Of a stretch of 64,000 nucleotides of DNA, positions 11,300-22,562 are shown piece by piece. The translations under genes and the position numbers were made by a program. Under the pieces are notes generated by a model, which searched no databases, was not told where the DNA came from, and saw nothing but the letters and a program-made list of their open reading frames with translations. The DNA comes from Zhengitettix transpicula (lineage: Eukaryota > Arthropoda > Insecta > Orthoptera > Tetrigidae), in assembly GCA_037074705.1 (NCBI GenBank), contig CM073591.1, positions 181,127,432 through 181,191,431 of the forward strand, given 5' to 3'. The stretch's first letter is position 1. Every line of letters begins with the position of its first letter.

Positions 11300-11850
11300 T
11301 TATTTTAATTCCCACATAAGTATTGATATTGAAGGCTAGATCCAAATGTAGTAGCATTAGACTGTCCAATATCATCCAATAGTCGTCTGACTTGTATTCT
11401 TATTTTAAACAATGATTTATCGCAGCGTCTCGCAGTCTTGAATTGCTTGGCCAATAAGTGGGGTTTCGGTTTCACAATAAATCGTAATTGTTGTGTGTCA
11501 AAGTGTGTGTGCTTCGCATTCCAGTCTCGTCCTGCTATGAATCTATTGCCCAGGTTCCGGATTAAGTCTTCGTACTTGGCTGCAGATATGGCGCTTCGTA
11601 GTGGGCTGGACAATGCGACTGTATCAAGGCTTGAAGTTTACTTGGACACTTGTTGACTGAATTTTGTCTATTTGATATTTTGGCACTTCGAAATGCGCTG
11701 GAAAATTTCGGATAATTATCTCCAAACAGTCATTGGCTGTCCCATCCGGTTGAGGAATATGGTAAATGGAATACAGTGGAATCCTAACTGTTTTTAGGTC
11801 TGAGAAGAGTTTTAGGAACAAGAATTATATTTATTTTATTTAAGTTGAGA
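11300..11850 (-). pseudogene. Jockey LINE endonuclease relic
   Basis: On the - strand the frame at 11305-11613 contains KYEDLIRNLGNRFIAGRDWNAKHTHF (given here only as the landmarks LGNRFIAG and WNAKHTH). This is the apurinic-like endonuclease core of Jockey ORF2. The expected catalytic G-D-x-N-A-K-H reads G-R-D-W-N-A-K-H with one substitution. The upstream strand VPKYQIDKIQSTSVQVNF (near 11680) precedes it as in intact elements. The RT is missing; the Penelope relic begins where it should follow, so one element interrupted or truncated the other. Confidence 0.75.
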
Positions 11851-12079
11851 AAAGTAATAATCTCCTCTTCATGGTTAAGACGGCTGTAGACATTCCAGTT
11901 TGTAAGTCTTTAAATATTCACGGATTTTGTTTTTCAATGACTTGTTTTAATGGGCTTAATAACTTACTATTTTGGTTAATTGTGAAAACAGAGCTATAAA
12001 TTCATTTAGAAATGCCCATAATTGATGTTCCATTTTTGAATAACTTAAGGTTGATCAGCAAAGATGCTATTTCTGTTAA

Positions 12080-13000
12080 TTGTGCTGTAACGTTGCGTAT
12101 GTAAGAAAATCGGTCCTTCTTTGTAGTTTCATTGGTTGATTGATTTGGTGGTTGGATGGGTGAATGTTGTTTTTTATCTTCATTCTGGTAAGTAATTCAT
12201 CTTGGTAGAACTCTTGATTCTTTGTAAACGTCGAAGTTTTTGTAGTTGTAGGGATTATTTTCTCTACAAAGGGCACAGTTAGCTGGAGTATTTTTAGATT
12301 TTTACGTGAGTTTTAAATATGGCTACAGCCCCACTTTCAACACATCTGAATGGTCTTGTGCAGAATGATTTGAAATGACTGTAACATTGACACCGCATAC
12401 AATGTATAATGTTATGTTTTAGGGGTGGGTGTTCGACGCTTATTTTCATGTGACCTATGAATTCTAACTTGTAGATGTATTTTCTTTTCTTCGTAGAATA
12501 ACATTAATAGTTGTTGTTAATTCTGTGTCGTATATTCATAATTTTGCAAACAGTTTATCCTTTTGCTTCTATTTCTTGTTTAATTACCTCCATTTCTTGC
12601 TTCGATTGGTATGTGTGATGTTTTATTTTTTCGTCATTAAGATGTCTGACAAGTTACCTATAGGTTTTACTGTGTCATTGTTAAGAGATTTCCTGTAGCA
12701 TTCTTCTTCTGTGACTTTGGATAGGCTGTCAATCACGATTCTGTAATCAAATACTCCATATATGAAAATGGGACGGGTTTTTTTTTTTGGTCTTTCGGAA
12801 GGTTACTATGATTGGGATTGGAATTTTCAGTTTATACATTTGTTAGTGCGTCAAACCAGTTGTTTGTGGGAACTACAGACTCTGTTGCAATATGTTTTTC
12901 AGTTTTAGTATGATGCAGTTTCCTTTTCGTCATATCTTACCATGGATGGATGGATGCAGTTGTATCTTCTTAGTTTTCTTCGTTTGAGGAGCAACTGTGT
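12080..13000 (-). pseudogene. Jockey LINE ORF1 (gag-like) relic
   Basis: On the - strand, pieces resemble Jockey ORF1: IDSLSKVTEEECYRKSL (near 12710), then a zinc-knuckle block with CMRCQCYSHF and CTRPFRC (near 12350-12405), and ending in LCPLCRENNPYNYK and FDVYKE (near 12230-12290). These zinc knuckles bind element RNA in the RNP. The order ORF1 then ORF2 endonuclease (11300-11850) matches one Jockey element running right to left. Frames are broken by stops, and the 5' end is not defined. Confidence 0.65.
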
Positions 13001-14840
13001 TTTGAATTTGGTGACTTGCACAATTTTGCATTTACATGATATATTAATATAGTTCATGTTGAACATTGTTTTTGTAGGGCTCGTTCATATCTGACAATGA
13101 ACAGAGATTATAATCAAAGTCCCGTATGTTTCCTTGTTGTGTGAAATATTTTTTAGCCAAGTTATTGCTAAAGTTAGTTTGTGTATATGTTCTACTCACC
13201 TAGTTGTCCGGTAAAGCAGTTCCGCAATTACATATCACGAGTTTTCTTGGAGTCTAATGATAACTGCTGATGACTTGAGGAGACCGCACTTGAATCAATT
13301 ACACTCAATGAGGCTCGGACGCAGGCCAATATTTAACCTGTAAACACTGAACCCGAGCAGAATTTGTAAAGAACGCAGCTTGAAATTGTTTGAACATGCA
13401 TATACTTCTCTGAACAAAATAATATTATTACCACGCGAGCAGAGAGCTGCTTCAACTTGTGTTTGAACAAGCATAGACTTGATTATTACCTTTATTCATG
13501 AAAGAGTGATTTCATTACAGAATAGCATTAATCTTGCTATTACTTCGGTAGTGATAACAAGTGGAAGTTCATAAAATGTACTTCAACGAGATTTCTTAAT
13601 TTTTAACGGCAAGTGCATATATAATTTTTTAGTTTGATAGATACTACTTTTTCATGCATCAAATCGAAAGAATGAAATTGTTTTTAAACAATATCTATAA
13701 TAAGTATATAAATTATATGGTTAACAATTTGTGGCAATACACATATTCTAAATTAATTTCTACTGTTTTGTAATCCATTTCCTTTCCATCAGGTGATCCT
13801 TCGTAATGAAGTTAATATTCTAATAAAAATTTTCCAGGGGTCTCAATACTGAAATAGCCTATTATTTTTTGTTTCATGTCCGTACATAGTTGTTCTATTT
13901 GGTCATAATATACAGAATGTTGATGTTAATGGTGAAATATTGCAAGCAACTTAAAATACTATCATTCATAAGCTTGTTTACCCGAAGCGTTCTCTGTGCG
14001 ATAAACTTTTATAAACAACTAAACAAGACGAGAAGATAACAAGAGATTTAAACACGAATATTGTTGAAAAAGTAAAAAACCTGTATCACATGAAAAAATA
14101 TAATAGATAATGAAGTCGCCAATAATCAGACAAAAATAATTATTAAATAAATGACACACAACACGGTTTGCAGAATCGTCGAGGTATTTATTTTACCGCT
14201 AAATTTTTTGTGTCTATTGGATACAGTCTTATTGAGTACGAGCATCTTAATATCATCTTTGATTGTTCCTACACATCTGTGATATAAAGCTTGCCTATTG
14301 GTGAACACTTTTTTTTGTAAAACCATATGTGATGTTTGAAAACATTGACTGTCCATAACCTAACGAATAATAAATTGTTGCAATGCTTTGCACATTAAAA
14401 AGTGTGTGCCGTATTATTGTTAGGCCGGCATGTGGCTCAGTTAGTAAGTCGTATTTGCTTTTTATTTTAAATGTTATTTACAAGTTGTTTGAATTCACCT
14501 GAGTACCACTATCCATATAAATACGAATACGACTAACAAATCACACTTTGTTGGTGGTTAATCATTCGCCCTAAATCGCTTATTGAGATCGAGAAGGCTA
14601 ACTAATTGTCTACTATCGCCTTTCATTCTTTGTATCATTGCATCTATTTTCTTCATAAGTATAACCTGTACTTTTCTTAAGACATCCTTTAGAATTAACG
14701 CAAAAGATGTCATAGAAATTAAGATTAAGAAAGGGCGGGAGTCTTAATCGAAATAATATCTTATTTATGTTAGTAGTTTTGCGAAGAATGAAAAATGTAC
14801 ATGTTTTAGTATAGATTATGAAATACTTTTTATAATGATG
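13001..14840. other. AT-rich intergenic sequence, no gene recognised
   Basis: I see no coding exon or known repeat. A short tRNA-like phrase, CATGTGGCTCAGTTAGTAAG near 14429, resembles a Pol III A box. The missing first exon and promoter of mRpL46 should lie here or further left, but no ATG-containing exon with a donor in the right phase and an import-signal-like peptide could be picked out. Confidence 0.5.
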
Positions 14841-14844
14841 TTTA

Positions 14845-14900
14845 AAAGAAAATAATGTATGTGTCTGAGCCCAGATTTCTCTTACCACTTGAGCCACTTC
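14845..14900 (-). repeat. possible tRNA-derived SINE head
   Basis: On the - strand the phrase GTGGCTCAAGTGGTAAGAG resembles a Pol III A box (TRGCNNARYNGG). It is followed about 12 nt later by GGGCTCAGACACA, which could be a decayed B box. No clear body or poly-A tail is visible, so this is only a candidate. Confidence 0.3.
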
Positions 14901-15645
14901 TGTTTTGAATTCGTGGTAACATTCGTACCAGTTTCCAGTTTTCTTCTTAATGATTAATTATTTTTTAAGCTAGTTTCATGGATTTCAATTTTAATTATAA
15001 AATTTTGGAGGTAACAGTTCACAATTCTTATATTATGTGGATAATAAATTGAATGGGAAAATTTACATGAGTAAGCAAATTAACAAATGACCTGTTTGCA
15101 GTGATCTGAAAAGTGGAAATTTATTTTATTTTTGCTACTTTCACTCCTTACTTATGAAGGATATAATTGTCTGGTTTTTAAAAGGTCATTATACTTTGAC
15201 AAATTTTTTCAAGAGTAATAATATGATTTCCCAAAAATTGCACTAATCAGTAAGCTATTTGTGATCCTATTCACAACAAATTCAGATATGTTTGTTTAAG
15301 CCATTGTACTAAAAATTCGGCATGACAAAACACTGTCATTTACACTAAAAGTAGTCCATTGTAATGACATATTTAATAATCTCTGACAAAATTTAAAGAT
15401 AAAAGATTTAAAAATTATATTAATAAAACATTAACCAAATTTTATCTTAGTTGCTCATTTAATTTGGTAATGGGTTGATATAATTAGATCTTTATTCAAA
15501 TAAACCTCTAAATAGTTAAAAAAATATGCCATATTAATTTATTGGGTCAATAGTTACCAATTATATAGTATTCTAATTTCTGTACAAAATCTGATAGGGT
15601 CAATCTATGGAATATGACCCCAATACTAATACTCTTAAATTTCAG

Positions 15646-15835
15646 ATACCATTCATGTAGGTGCATGTAATCAAAAGGAGAAATGGGACTTGTGCAGTTC
15701 AGTGTGCTTGGAAAGGGAACCAGTCATAGTACCAGACCTTACAGATTTGGAAATACAGTTTTCACAATTACTTGATAAACTTGAATATGAATGTAGTATG
15801 AAAAGTGAGCATGAAGTACAATTACAAATGGAAAG
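15646..15835 (+). CDS. mRpL46: mRpL46 exon encoding the N-terminal conserved region
   Basis: The acceptor is AAATTTCAG and the donor is AAAG|GTAAT. The exon starts with the last two bases of a codon, so the missing upstream exon must end one base into a codon. It encodes about 63 residues, including KWDLCSSVCLEREPV and LDKLEYECSMKSEHE. No in-frame ATG occurs before KWDL, so the start lies in an upstream exon. Confidence 0.9.
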
Positions 15836-18800
15836 GTAATATATAGTTTATTCTTGACTGTGAAAAATGTATATTACAAGCAAATTAAAACCCAGGGTGT
15901 GGAAAATTGTTCTATATTTTAAGGCTAGTTCTGTCAGCAAGTGACTGGCATCAGAGTGGCTGTCATCATCTCTTCCTGCTTAAATTTTAAAACACCAATT
16001 GCATCAATACAACTGTTGATTCTCATTAATTAAGTAAAAACTTTTTGTATTTCATAAACTTCATTGGTGTAATGGTTTAATCTAAGCATGGTTTTATTGA
16101 TTATTTTGACATTAGTCAGTCAGTACTGAACAAAATTTTTTGATATAGTTTCTTATATATTCTCAAATTAGTTATTTGGCTAAAAATTGCTTATACAGTA
16201 TTTTAATTTAAATTACTAGATCTCACTAAATCAAATGGACTTTTATTATTCAATGAGTAATGTTCATTGTAACCAAATATTTGTAAATAATTTAGTTGCC
16301 TCATATTAGAATTATTTAATTTTGTTATTCCTTTAATGATGAAGAAAAATTTATTATTATTATTTTTTATTGTACATACTTCTTTGATACTAATTGTAAG
16401 AATTCTTTAGCTGATAATCATATACATTAATTCTAAAAGGTGTGCACATAACAGTGGTTTCTATAGATGTGTCACTTTTCACATTTTTTTTATCATGACT
16501 GCTTAATTTAAAGAATTATATTTAGCCAATTTATATTTTTCACAGAAAGCAGGCAGAATTAATAAAAAAAGGTCAGTTGGATGATATTAATATTGACACT
16601 TTCTCACAAAAAACAGCACAAGATTTTGAGGATGCATCCCAAGAAGAACTTGATAAATTTCAACCAGCACAAAGAATTACAGGTATATATATATATATTT
16701 ATTATATTGTAATATTTTAGAAAATAATTTCATTATTGATGTCACTAAGTATAGCATTATATTAACATTGTAATATCCAATATGTTGAGTGTCATACTGA
16801 CATACAATTTTAAGTATTCAAAGTTTACTACAATGTAAGGCTCTCTTTGGTTTCAACTTGTCTGATTATATTTCATTCCCAGTACTTAGTTTGTAAAACT
16901 ACTTCATTTTTGTACATATTCTGCCCATTTCTATGCTTTCATAGTGTATAAACAATTTGAACATTTTATCATAGAGGCAGACAAGCAGAGGAATACAAGG
17001 TCACTTGAACGAAAACTTTCTGAAAGGTTACTCTTTCTCAGCGAGTTTAAAATTGGTGGGATAAATACTTGGGTTCTTCCATTCGGTATTAGGACTGATG
17101 GAGAGACAATGAGACAAGTAGGTTTTAGTCTTTTAAAATGTTGTTTACTATAGTTAACTTTTTGCCTATTTAATAGAAAATAACAGTTGTTTATAAATTC
17201 TTTTATTTATCTTGAATACATTTAAATTATTTGATGAGGGATATATTTGTCTAATAGAAACATTTGTTGCTTTCCATTTATAAATTTAAAAGATGTATTA
17301 CATATTAAATAAAATTTCATAAACAATTAAATATGACATATTTAACTGGATAGTCCAGGATTTAGTATAATTTTGGAATATGTTTTCATTCATTAACAAT
17401 ATTTATTATGTGCAAAATACATTGCAAGGTGGAGGAATGAGGTAGGTGTTTAATATTGAATCTAGTTGGCCATGCTACATCCCAGTTTCCTGATAGATAT
17501 TTGGAGTAACCTATTTGTAATTGTCTTACAGCTTCCAGCGATATTTATTACAACCTTTTTAATGGTTTTCAATACCGCACAAACTGCTTTATTCAAATTG
17601 TTCTGCTAACATGAAATTTGTTTTTCTAATTTGTGATATAATAAATGTGCCCTTATATTGGTACTTTTCTTTCTATAATTGGAAACCTCCCTTGCTTTTA
17701 AGTACCTCTTTATGAAAGCTATCTTGAAATGTTATGGATGACAAATACTATCTGAAGTATTTAACAGAAAGGTTCCCCTCTTTGGCCATTTATTCGTAGT
17801 GTTATGATTGGACCTTAACACATGGCAGTAGCAAGGTTAACAATGTTAATGTAGTACCTAAAAATATAAAAAACATTATGAAACAAGAATTATTGTTCCT
17901 ATGTCTGTTTTATGTTGCATTAATTTCAAATGTCCAATCTTTGTTGACTGGTTGGTGATTTATGCAATCAAGTAATGTTCAACTTGTCCTTACATTGCTT
18001 AAATTTAATCTATCATCATTTAACGTACTAAAGTTTAATTTGGCATTTCTCTTAGTTATCTAATAAGTTTATTTTTCACTCTCCACCTAATTCAGTCATA
18101 TTTTGAAGTAATGCATTAAATTTAACTTTCTCAATAGTTTTTCAAATTTCCAGACAGCTGAACGAGTACTTAAAGAAACGTGTGGTAATAATCTCCATGT
18201 TCGTTTTCTTGGCAATGCACCATGTGGTATATACAAATATAAATATCCATCAACTGTTCAGAACAATAGTGTTGGTGCAAAGGTACTTTCATCCATATTA
18301 CACTTGTTGTGAGTTAATACGTATTTAAAAGATTCATTGTGGTGTTCATACCATTCCTGATATTAATTATGATGTCTGTTAATATGTCTTAGTTATAAAT
18401 ATGTTCAATTATTAAAACCACTTAGATTCTATGTTATAAAAAAATCATATGTAGTATTTGTTTCTTTTACTTAATGACAGTTTCCTTATTGCATTTTAAT
18501 ATTGAAGTTTTATAGTAAATTTTGTGAGTTATGCCAGGCATGAAATATTTGTACTTTTATTTTACAAAATTAATGTTACAATTTCCATACATGAGTTTTC
18601 ACTATTCTTGTTTTTCATTTATTATGTAACCAGTCATAAACTTATATTTAAATATGTTGTCAAAGTCATCTTTAAGATGTATTTGTCTCATATGCCACAT
18701 TATTTTATGTAAATTAATAATATGCCAATTTCTAAATTGTTTAATACAACACACAAAATTAAAAGATAGTAAGTGTCATACTTTAAAATGGCCTGATATA

Positions 18801-19652
18801 GTAATGTGACATTCTTGTCTTAAAAGGTTTTCACTTTACCTGATTTTTTGTATCTTAGTGCCCACAATATTTTATTTTGGATTCCAGCTTAGTTCATCTT
18901 TCTGTTGAAATTTTATTAGAGGTAATTATATTAGTAGATTTCCTCTAATGGTTTGTGAGATTTCCATAACATTAAAAAGATTACTTCTAAATCCAAGGAG
19001 GATGATAGCATAGTCTATTATTTAAAGTTTAGGGGAACAATTAATATTATCTATTAATGAATTAACATTTAAGAAACAATACTGCATGCACATTGTTGAT
19101 ATAAACAAGTATTTGTAATTATAATTTTTAATATTGTTGATAGTAGACTACTTAGTAAAAAAATATTCATTACAGACAAATTATAAATGCCACATTCATG
19201 ATCCAAAGTATTAGTAGTGCCAGGACTGTTTTAAATGTTTCAGTTCCTTAACTAAAAACAGCCTTGTAGATATTGTTTGAAAACATGGTCTTCAATTAAT
19301 TGATTTATAATGAATGAAAATTTTGTGTACAAGTATTCTTTATTTGTATATATTCAACTAATATTGGTAAATTTATATGTTCAATATTACTTATTATCAA
19401 TTGTCCTCATACATTATAAATTAAAATCTTCATCATAAGTTTTCAGCAAGTAAAAAATTAGAATCACTAGTATTGTCTCTCATCCAAATATATTTCTGTC
19501 CTCAGATTTTTTTTTTCAAAGCTCGCTATTTGAAAGGACAGATTGAGGTTCCTAAAGATGCTGTTAATGATTTTCAATGGCTATGCAAAACAGAAGTTTC
19601 AAATATTTTACATCCAGACTATTACCATAGTGTAAGCCAGTTTCTTGTTTAA
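15646..19652 (+). CDS. mRpL46: mitochondrial ribosomal protein L46 (five exons, first coding exon not found)
   Basis: This is a component of the large subunit of the mitochondrial ribosome, acting in the matrix in translation of mtDNA-encoded proteins. Recognised exons are 15646-15835, 16546-16682, 16975-17117, 18154-18282 and 19506-19652, all with AG acceptors, GT donors and matching phases. Joined, they give about 247 residues ending in a TAA stop; vertebrate L46 is about 280, so roughly 30 residues, including the mitochondrial import signal, are missing upstream. Family landmarks are KWDLCSSVCLEREPV, RITEADK, LERKLSERLLFLSE, NTWVLPFG, AERVLKETCG, FLGNAPCG, VGAKIFFFKA and SVSQFLV at the C-terminus. 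L46 has a Nudix-like fold; GETMRQTAERVLKETCG sits where the Nudix box would be but lacks the full catalytic pattern. Splicing to an exon at 20956 (strong acceptor, then in-frame EM and stop) is an alternative 3' end. Confidence 0.93.
16546..16682 (+). CDS. mRpL46: mRpL46 exon, charged linker
   Basis: The acceptor is TTTTTCACAG and the donor is ACAG|GTATAT. The AG left over from the previous exon plus the first A makes an Arg codon. The exon encodes KQAELIKKGQLDDIN, an acidic segment with DFEDASQEELDKF, and QPAQRIT. It ends one base into the Glu codon of the conserved RITEAD motif. Confidence 0.9.
16975..17117 (+). CDS. mRpL46: mRpL46 exon, start of the Nudix-like domain
   Basis: The acceptor is TTATCATAG and the donor is ACAA|GTAGGT. 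It completes RITEAD across the junction and encodes LERKLSERLLFLSEFK and NTWVLPFGIRTDGETMRQ. A larger open frame at 16944-17153 merely reads through both splice sites in the same frame. Confidence 0.92.
18154..18282 (+). CDS. mRpL46: mRpL46 exon, Nudix-like box region
   Basis: The acceptor is AAATTTCCAG and the donor is CAAAG|GTACTT; both junctions are in phase 0, giving exactly 43 codons. It encodes TAERVLKETCG, HVRFLGNAPCGIYKYKYP and NNSVGAK. FLGNAPCG is the most strongly conserved motif of the family. Confidence 0.93.
19506..19652 (+). CDS. mRpL46: mRpL46 terminal coding exon
   Basis: The acceptor is TGTCCTCAG, directly followed by ten T residues that encode IFFFK. Exactly 49 codons end in TAA. 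The C-terminus HPDYYHSVSQFLV fits the conserved hydrophobic end of L46. The bases AGT|GTAAGC inside it are also a good donor; if used, the next strong acceptors are at 20612 and 20956. Retained reading to TAA is favoured because VSQFL is family-like. Confidence 0.85.
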   Translation: MFFFKARYLKGQIEVPKDAVNDFQWLCKTEVSNILHPDYYHSVSQFLV

Positions 19653-20140
19653 TGATGTAAGTAAGAAAAACATTATTTTGTATAATAATTCATTTTTTAT
19701 AATATAATTAATATTTTATTAATACCAATGATACAAACTTACAGTAAAAGCATTTGATGAATATTAAATTGATACTAAGCATAATTCAAAATTATACAAT
19801 AGTGTTCCTTAAAGTGAAAAACAACTCACTAGATCTCATAGTTTTTACCTCTCACTCTAATACAACATAATTTTGGTAAATTATAATATCTGAAAAACTT
19901 GAGAATAGAATATAACAATAAGTAGTGATAATACTTGACTTGAATTAAATTTGTTTCAATCATCAGAACTGATTAAATCAAAATATACATGAACTAGGAG
20001 CAGGATAAATTAATGTGTACATTTTATTGTCTGTTTCCACACATTTCTAAATTACATTTATTACAAATAATTTTGTTTTATGATTTTTATAAGAACAATA
20101 AGTAAAGTATATTTGAGATTACTTAGATCCTAATTTAGTA

Positions 20141-20320
20141 TTAATAATAGCTACTTCGTTTCATCCTCACTGGACTTCTGGAACAGTCTTCCTGGTGTTT
20201 TTTGTTTGCTTGTTGGAGGTCACTTTCAATCCTTTTGTTATTGGCACCATTGGCAGCAATCTTTTTCAAGCAACTAATATGTGAATAGAATATATAGTGA
20301 CCACCAGTCACAGCCTTGTT
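20141..20320 (-). CDS. possible terminal exon of an unknown - strand gene
   Basis: On the - strand, a splice acceptor TTTTCTCATTCACAG is followed at 20320 by an open frame of about 59 residues ending in TAA. It begins NKAVTGGHYIFYSH, has a charged middle (NNKRIESDLQQANKKHQED) and ends SPVRMKRSSYY. The composition looks coding for this AT-rich region, but I recognise no family. The mariner-like MITE at 20371-20566 would lie in its upstream intron. Chance is a real alternative. From 19653 to 20140 there is nothing else. Confidence 0.25.
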   Translation of the reverse strand, partial: NKAVTGGHYIFYSHISCLKKIAANGANNKRIESDLQQANKKHQEDCSRSPVRMKRSSYY

Positions 20321-20370
20321 CTGTGAATGAGAAAACTGACAGATTGTCATTTTGCTCATGGCTCATATTA

Positions 20371-20566
20371 CAGGGTCATCAAAAAAGAATGCCAGGATTT
20401 TCAAACCTCATAAAAAAATAATTGTTGAACACACACAAATAATTCTTGTATTGAAACGTATTTAAAAGGTATAAAACTTTGTACTTTTCTTAATATTTTA
20501 GTACTAAATTCCAATTCATGTGTGTTTATTTATTTGGAATATCAGCATTCTTTTTCAATGACCCTG
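20371..20566. mobile_element. short MITE with 22-bp terminal inverted repeats
   Basis: CAGGGTCATCAAAAAAGAAT plus GC at 20371-20392 is mirrored by GCATTCTTTTTCAATGACCC plus TG at 20545-20566, with two mismatches over 22 bp. The 196-bp element has no coding capacity. The flanks read TA on the left and TG on the right, compatible with a TA target duplication with one mutation, as in Tc1/mariner elements. The CAGGGTCA start also suits that superfamily. Confidence 0.8.
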
Positions 20567-22340
20567 TGTTTTAATCCTTCTTCAATTGTCTTGTATGTTA
20601 CTTCGCAGTGTTACCTAGGTAAGGGTGACTTGCCTATGAAAAAAGTGATGGATCTCTCTGCCAAGGAAAGTACATGATAAATGAAAAGGTGCAGAAAACC
20701 GAAAAAATAAATATAAAAATTCCCACAATATGATTTAAGACATGTTGGAAGTTTTTACAAATAAAATTCAGCAATGGTAGTTAGTGGATAGAATTATATA
20801 AATTCCTCAGTAAAACCAAATTGCTAAAAAAAAAATTAATTTTGAAATACATACTTATAAGTCCCATTTTCAATTTCTCTTCACTTTGTTTACCTGACAT
20901 ATTTATATTAGTCTGTATTTAACTAATGTTCCTTAACCTTTACTTTTTGTTACAGGAAATGTAAATATTTCAGTAACATCATGTACAACTGTGGGAAATA
21001 ATGAATTTTTATGGTATAAAAATTTTCAATCCTTTCTATATTAGTATACTACACTGATTGTATTGAATTATGGTTCAAGTAAGCAGTATGTAATATTTAT
21101 ACATATGAACAATAGCAATAAACCAATGAATAGTTCAACAAGATTCTGTTTGTTGATTAAACTGTTTCATAAACATTAATTTGTACCTAAAATTATGGTG
21201 TCATGAGTAATGGAACAAATTATTTAAATTATCTCAACCTTTATTCTGACTCAACATTTGACATATATTATTAGAGTTCATATTTAGACAAAACGTTTAA
21301 ACAGAAAATATATAACACATTGGTTATATACTTATTTTGAATTACTGGACAACTTTACTGAAGTCATAAAAATCTAGTTGTTTCATTAAGGCATTTGGCA
21401 TAGTAAAGAGCAAAATTTATAGTGTATATTTCTTTGAACTGCAGCATTTTCTATTGCATTCATAAATATTGAGATTATTGGTTATTAAAATTTCTCTTGT
21501 TGACATCACATCAATTTGAGGTGCCGGTTTCCCATTATATAATTGATCATTTTTAGTAAAAGTAAAAATAATATGCCTAGATGTCCAAAATTCATGTTGA
21601 ATGCACATAATGAAAACATCACCATATTTATTTTATTCTTGAGACCGTATACGGCATGATACACGCAAGATTTTTCAAGGTTTTTAAGTGTAAAATGAAG
21701 GAAATGTGCTTAGGAATTGTGTATGTTCTCTGTACTGATGAATTCATGAGGTCTTATGTGATTCTTGTTCACCTAACCACCTAGAGTCAGCTGGCTGCCT
21801 ATTGTTGACAAACTTTAATTATGCATATGTCTGTAATTATGAGTAAGTACATTAATATTCATTCATAATAATCCATATTATTTTACATCACATGCAACCA
21901 AGCCCAAAAGTAATTATTGAAACTGATAAACAAGTACAGTGGTATTCACAAGGCACCCATAAGAAAAATATCAGATAGGATTACAGTTCATAATTCTATT
22001 CCAGGACTTCATTGGGCCGCTGCCATCACAATTATATATTTCTCAGTTACTTACTGAAAACATAACAATGACATTAAATATTGTGTGTAGCTGTGTTAAA
22101 AAATTAATAAACCCTTACTTTCTTTAGTAACTTTCTTAACCATTAGTGTACAATATAACGAAATTTGATTTTTACAATAATGTATTTAATTTTAAGAACA
22201 CCTGAAACATAGAAAGTAATTCTATATTCTGAATATTTACAGAAATTCTCGTATTAAACTCTGTCGTGCACAGTGAAAAACGTGGGCCTCTTACGATATG
22301 GCCATATTTGGGTAAACCGTGGTAAACTTGGGGGAAAACG
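20567..22340. other. mRpL46/SVIP convergent intergenic region
   Basis: The + strand holds two candidate 3' exons. After TTACTTCGCAG, 20612-20677 encodes CYLGKGDLPMKKVMDLSAKE then ST and a stop. After TTTTTGTTACAG, 20956 onward encodes EM and a stop, with AATAAA near 21117. Either could be an alternative mRpL46 3' end. The - strand 3' UTR of SVIP should occupy the right part; an AATAAA on the - strand lies near 21635. I see no other gene. Confidence 0.35.
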
Positions 22341-22562
22341 TCAACCTAATTGCCACTTCAATGGTGTAGAAACGTTCGCTTCCGTTTGAGTTACTCTGTT
22401 TTGTTGTAACTGACGTTTGACGCGAGCTGGATCTTTTACACCTCTTGATTCTTCGATCTTCATTCTTCGTTCTGCCGCTTCTGCTTGTTGTTTCCTCCGC
22501 ATATCCAAATCTGGAGTGACGACTTTAGATGTATCGTCACAGCAAGAACAACACAGACCCAT
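22341..22562 (-). CDS. SVIP: small VCP/p97-interacting protein (SVIP)
   Basis: This is a complete 73-residue ORF; human SVIP has 77. SVIP binds the AAA ATPase VCP/p97 at ER and lysosome-related membranes; in vertebrates it inhibits ER-associated degradation, and in flies it promotes lysosomal function. The N-terminus MGLCCSCCDD offers Gly2 for N-myristoylation and Cys4, 5, 7 and 8 for palmitoylation. TPDLDMRRK follows. The VCP-interacting motif R-x5-A-A-x2-R is exact: Arg23, Ala29, Ala30 and Arg33 within RKQQAEAAERR. The C-terminal STPLKWQLG matches the conserved hydrophobic end of the family. It starts at the only in-frame ATG, has no intron, and is convergent with mRpL46. The unbroken motif and end argue for a functional gene rather than a retrocopy. 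Confidence 0.9.
   Translation of the reverse strand: MGLCCSCCDDTSKVVTPDLDMRRKQQAEAAERRMKIEESRGVKDPARVKRQLQQNRVTQTEANVSTPLKWQLG

Noticed and set aside
14429..14450. tRNA gene on the + strand
   Set aside because: Only an A-box-like phrase is present; no B box or cloverleaf.
16944..17153. Separate 69-residue gene
   Set aside because: It is the third recognised mRpL46 exon plus intron bases on both sides.
22341..22562. SVIP as a processed pseudogene
   Set aside because: The frame is complete, all key residues are in place and no poly-A tract or target duplication is visible; a functional gene is simpler.
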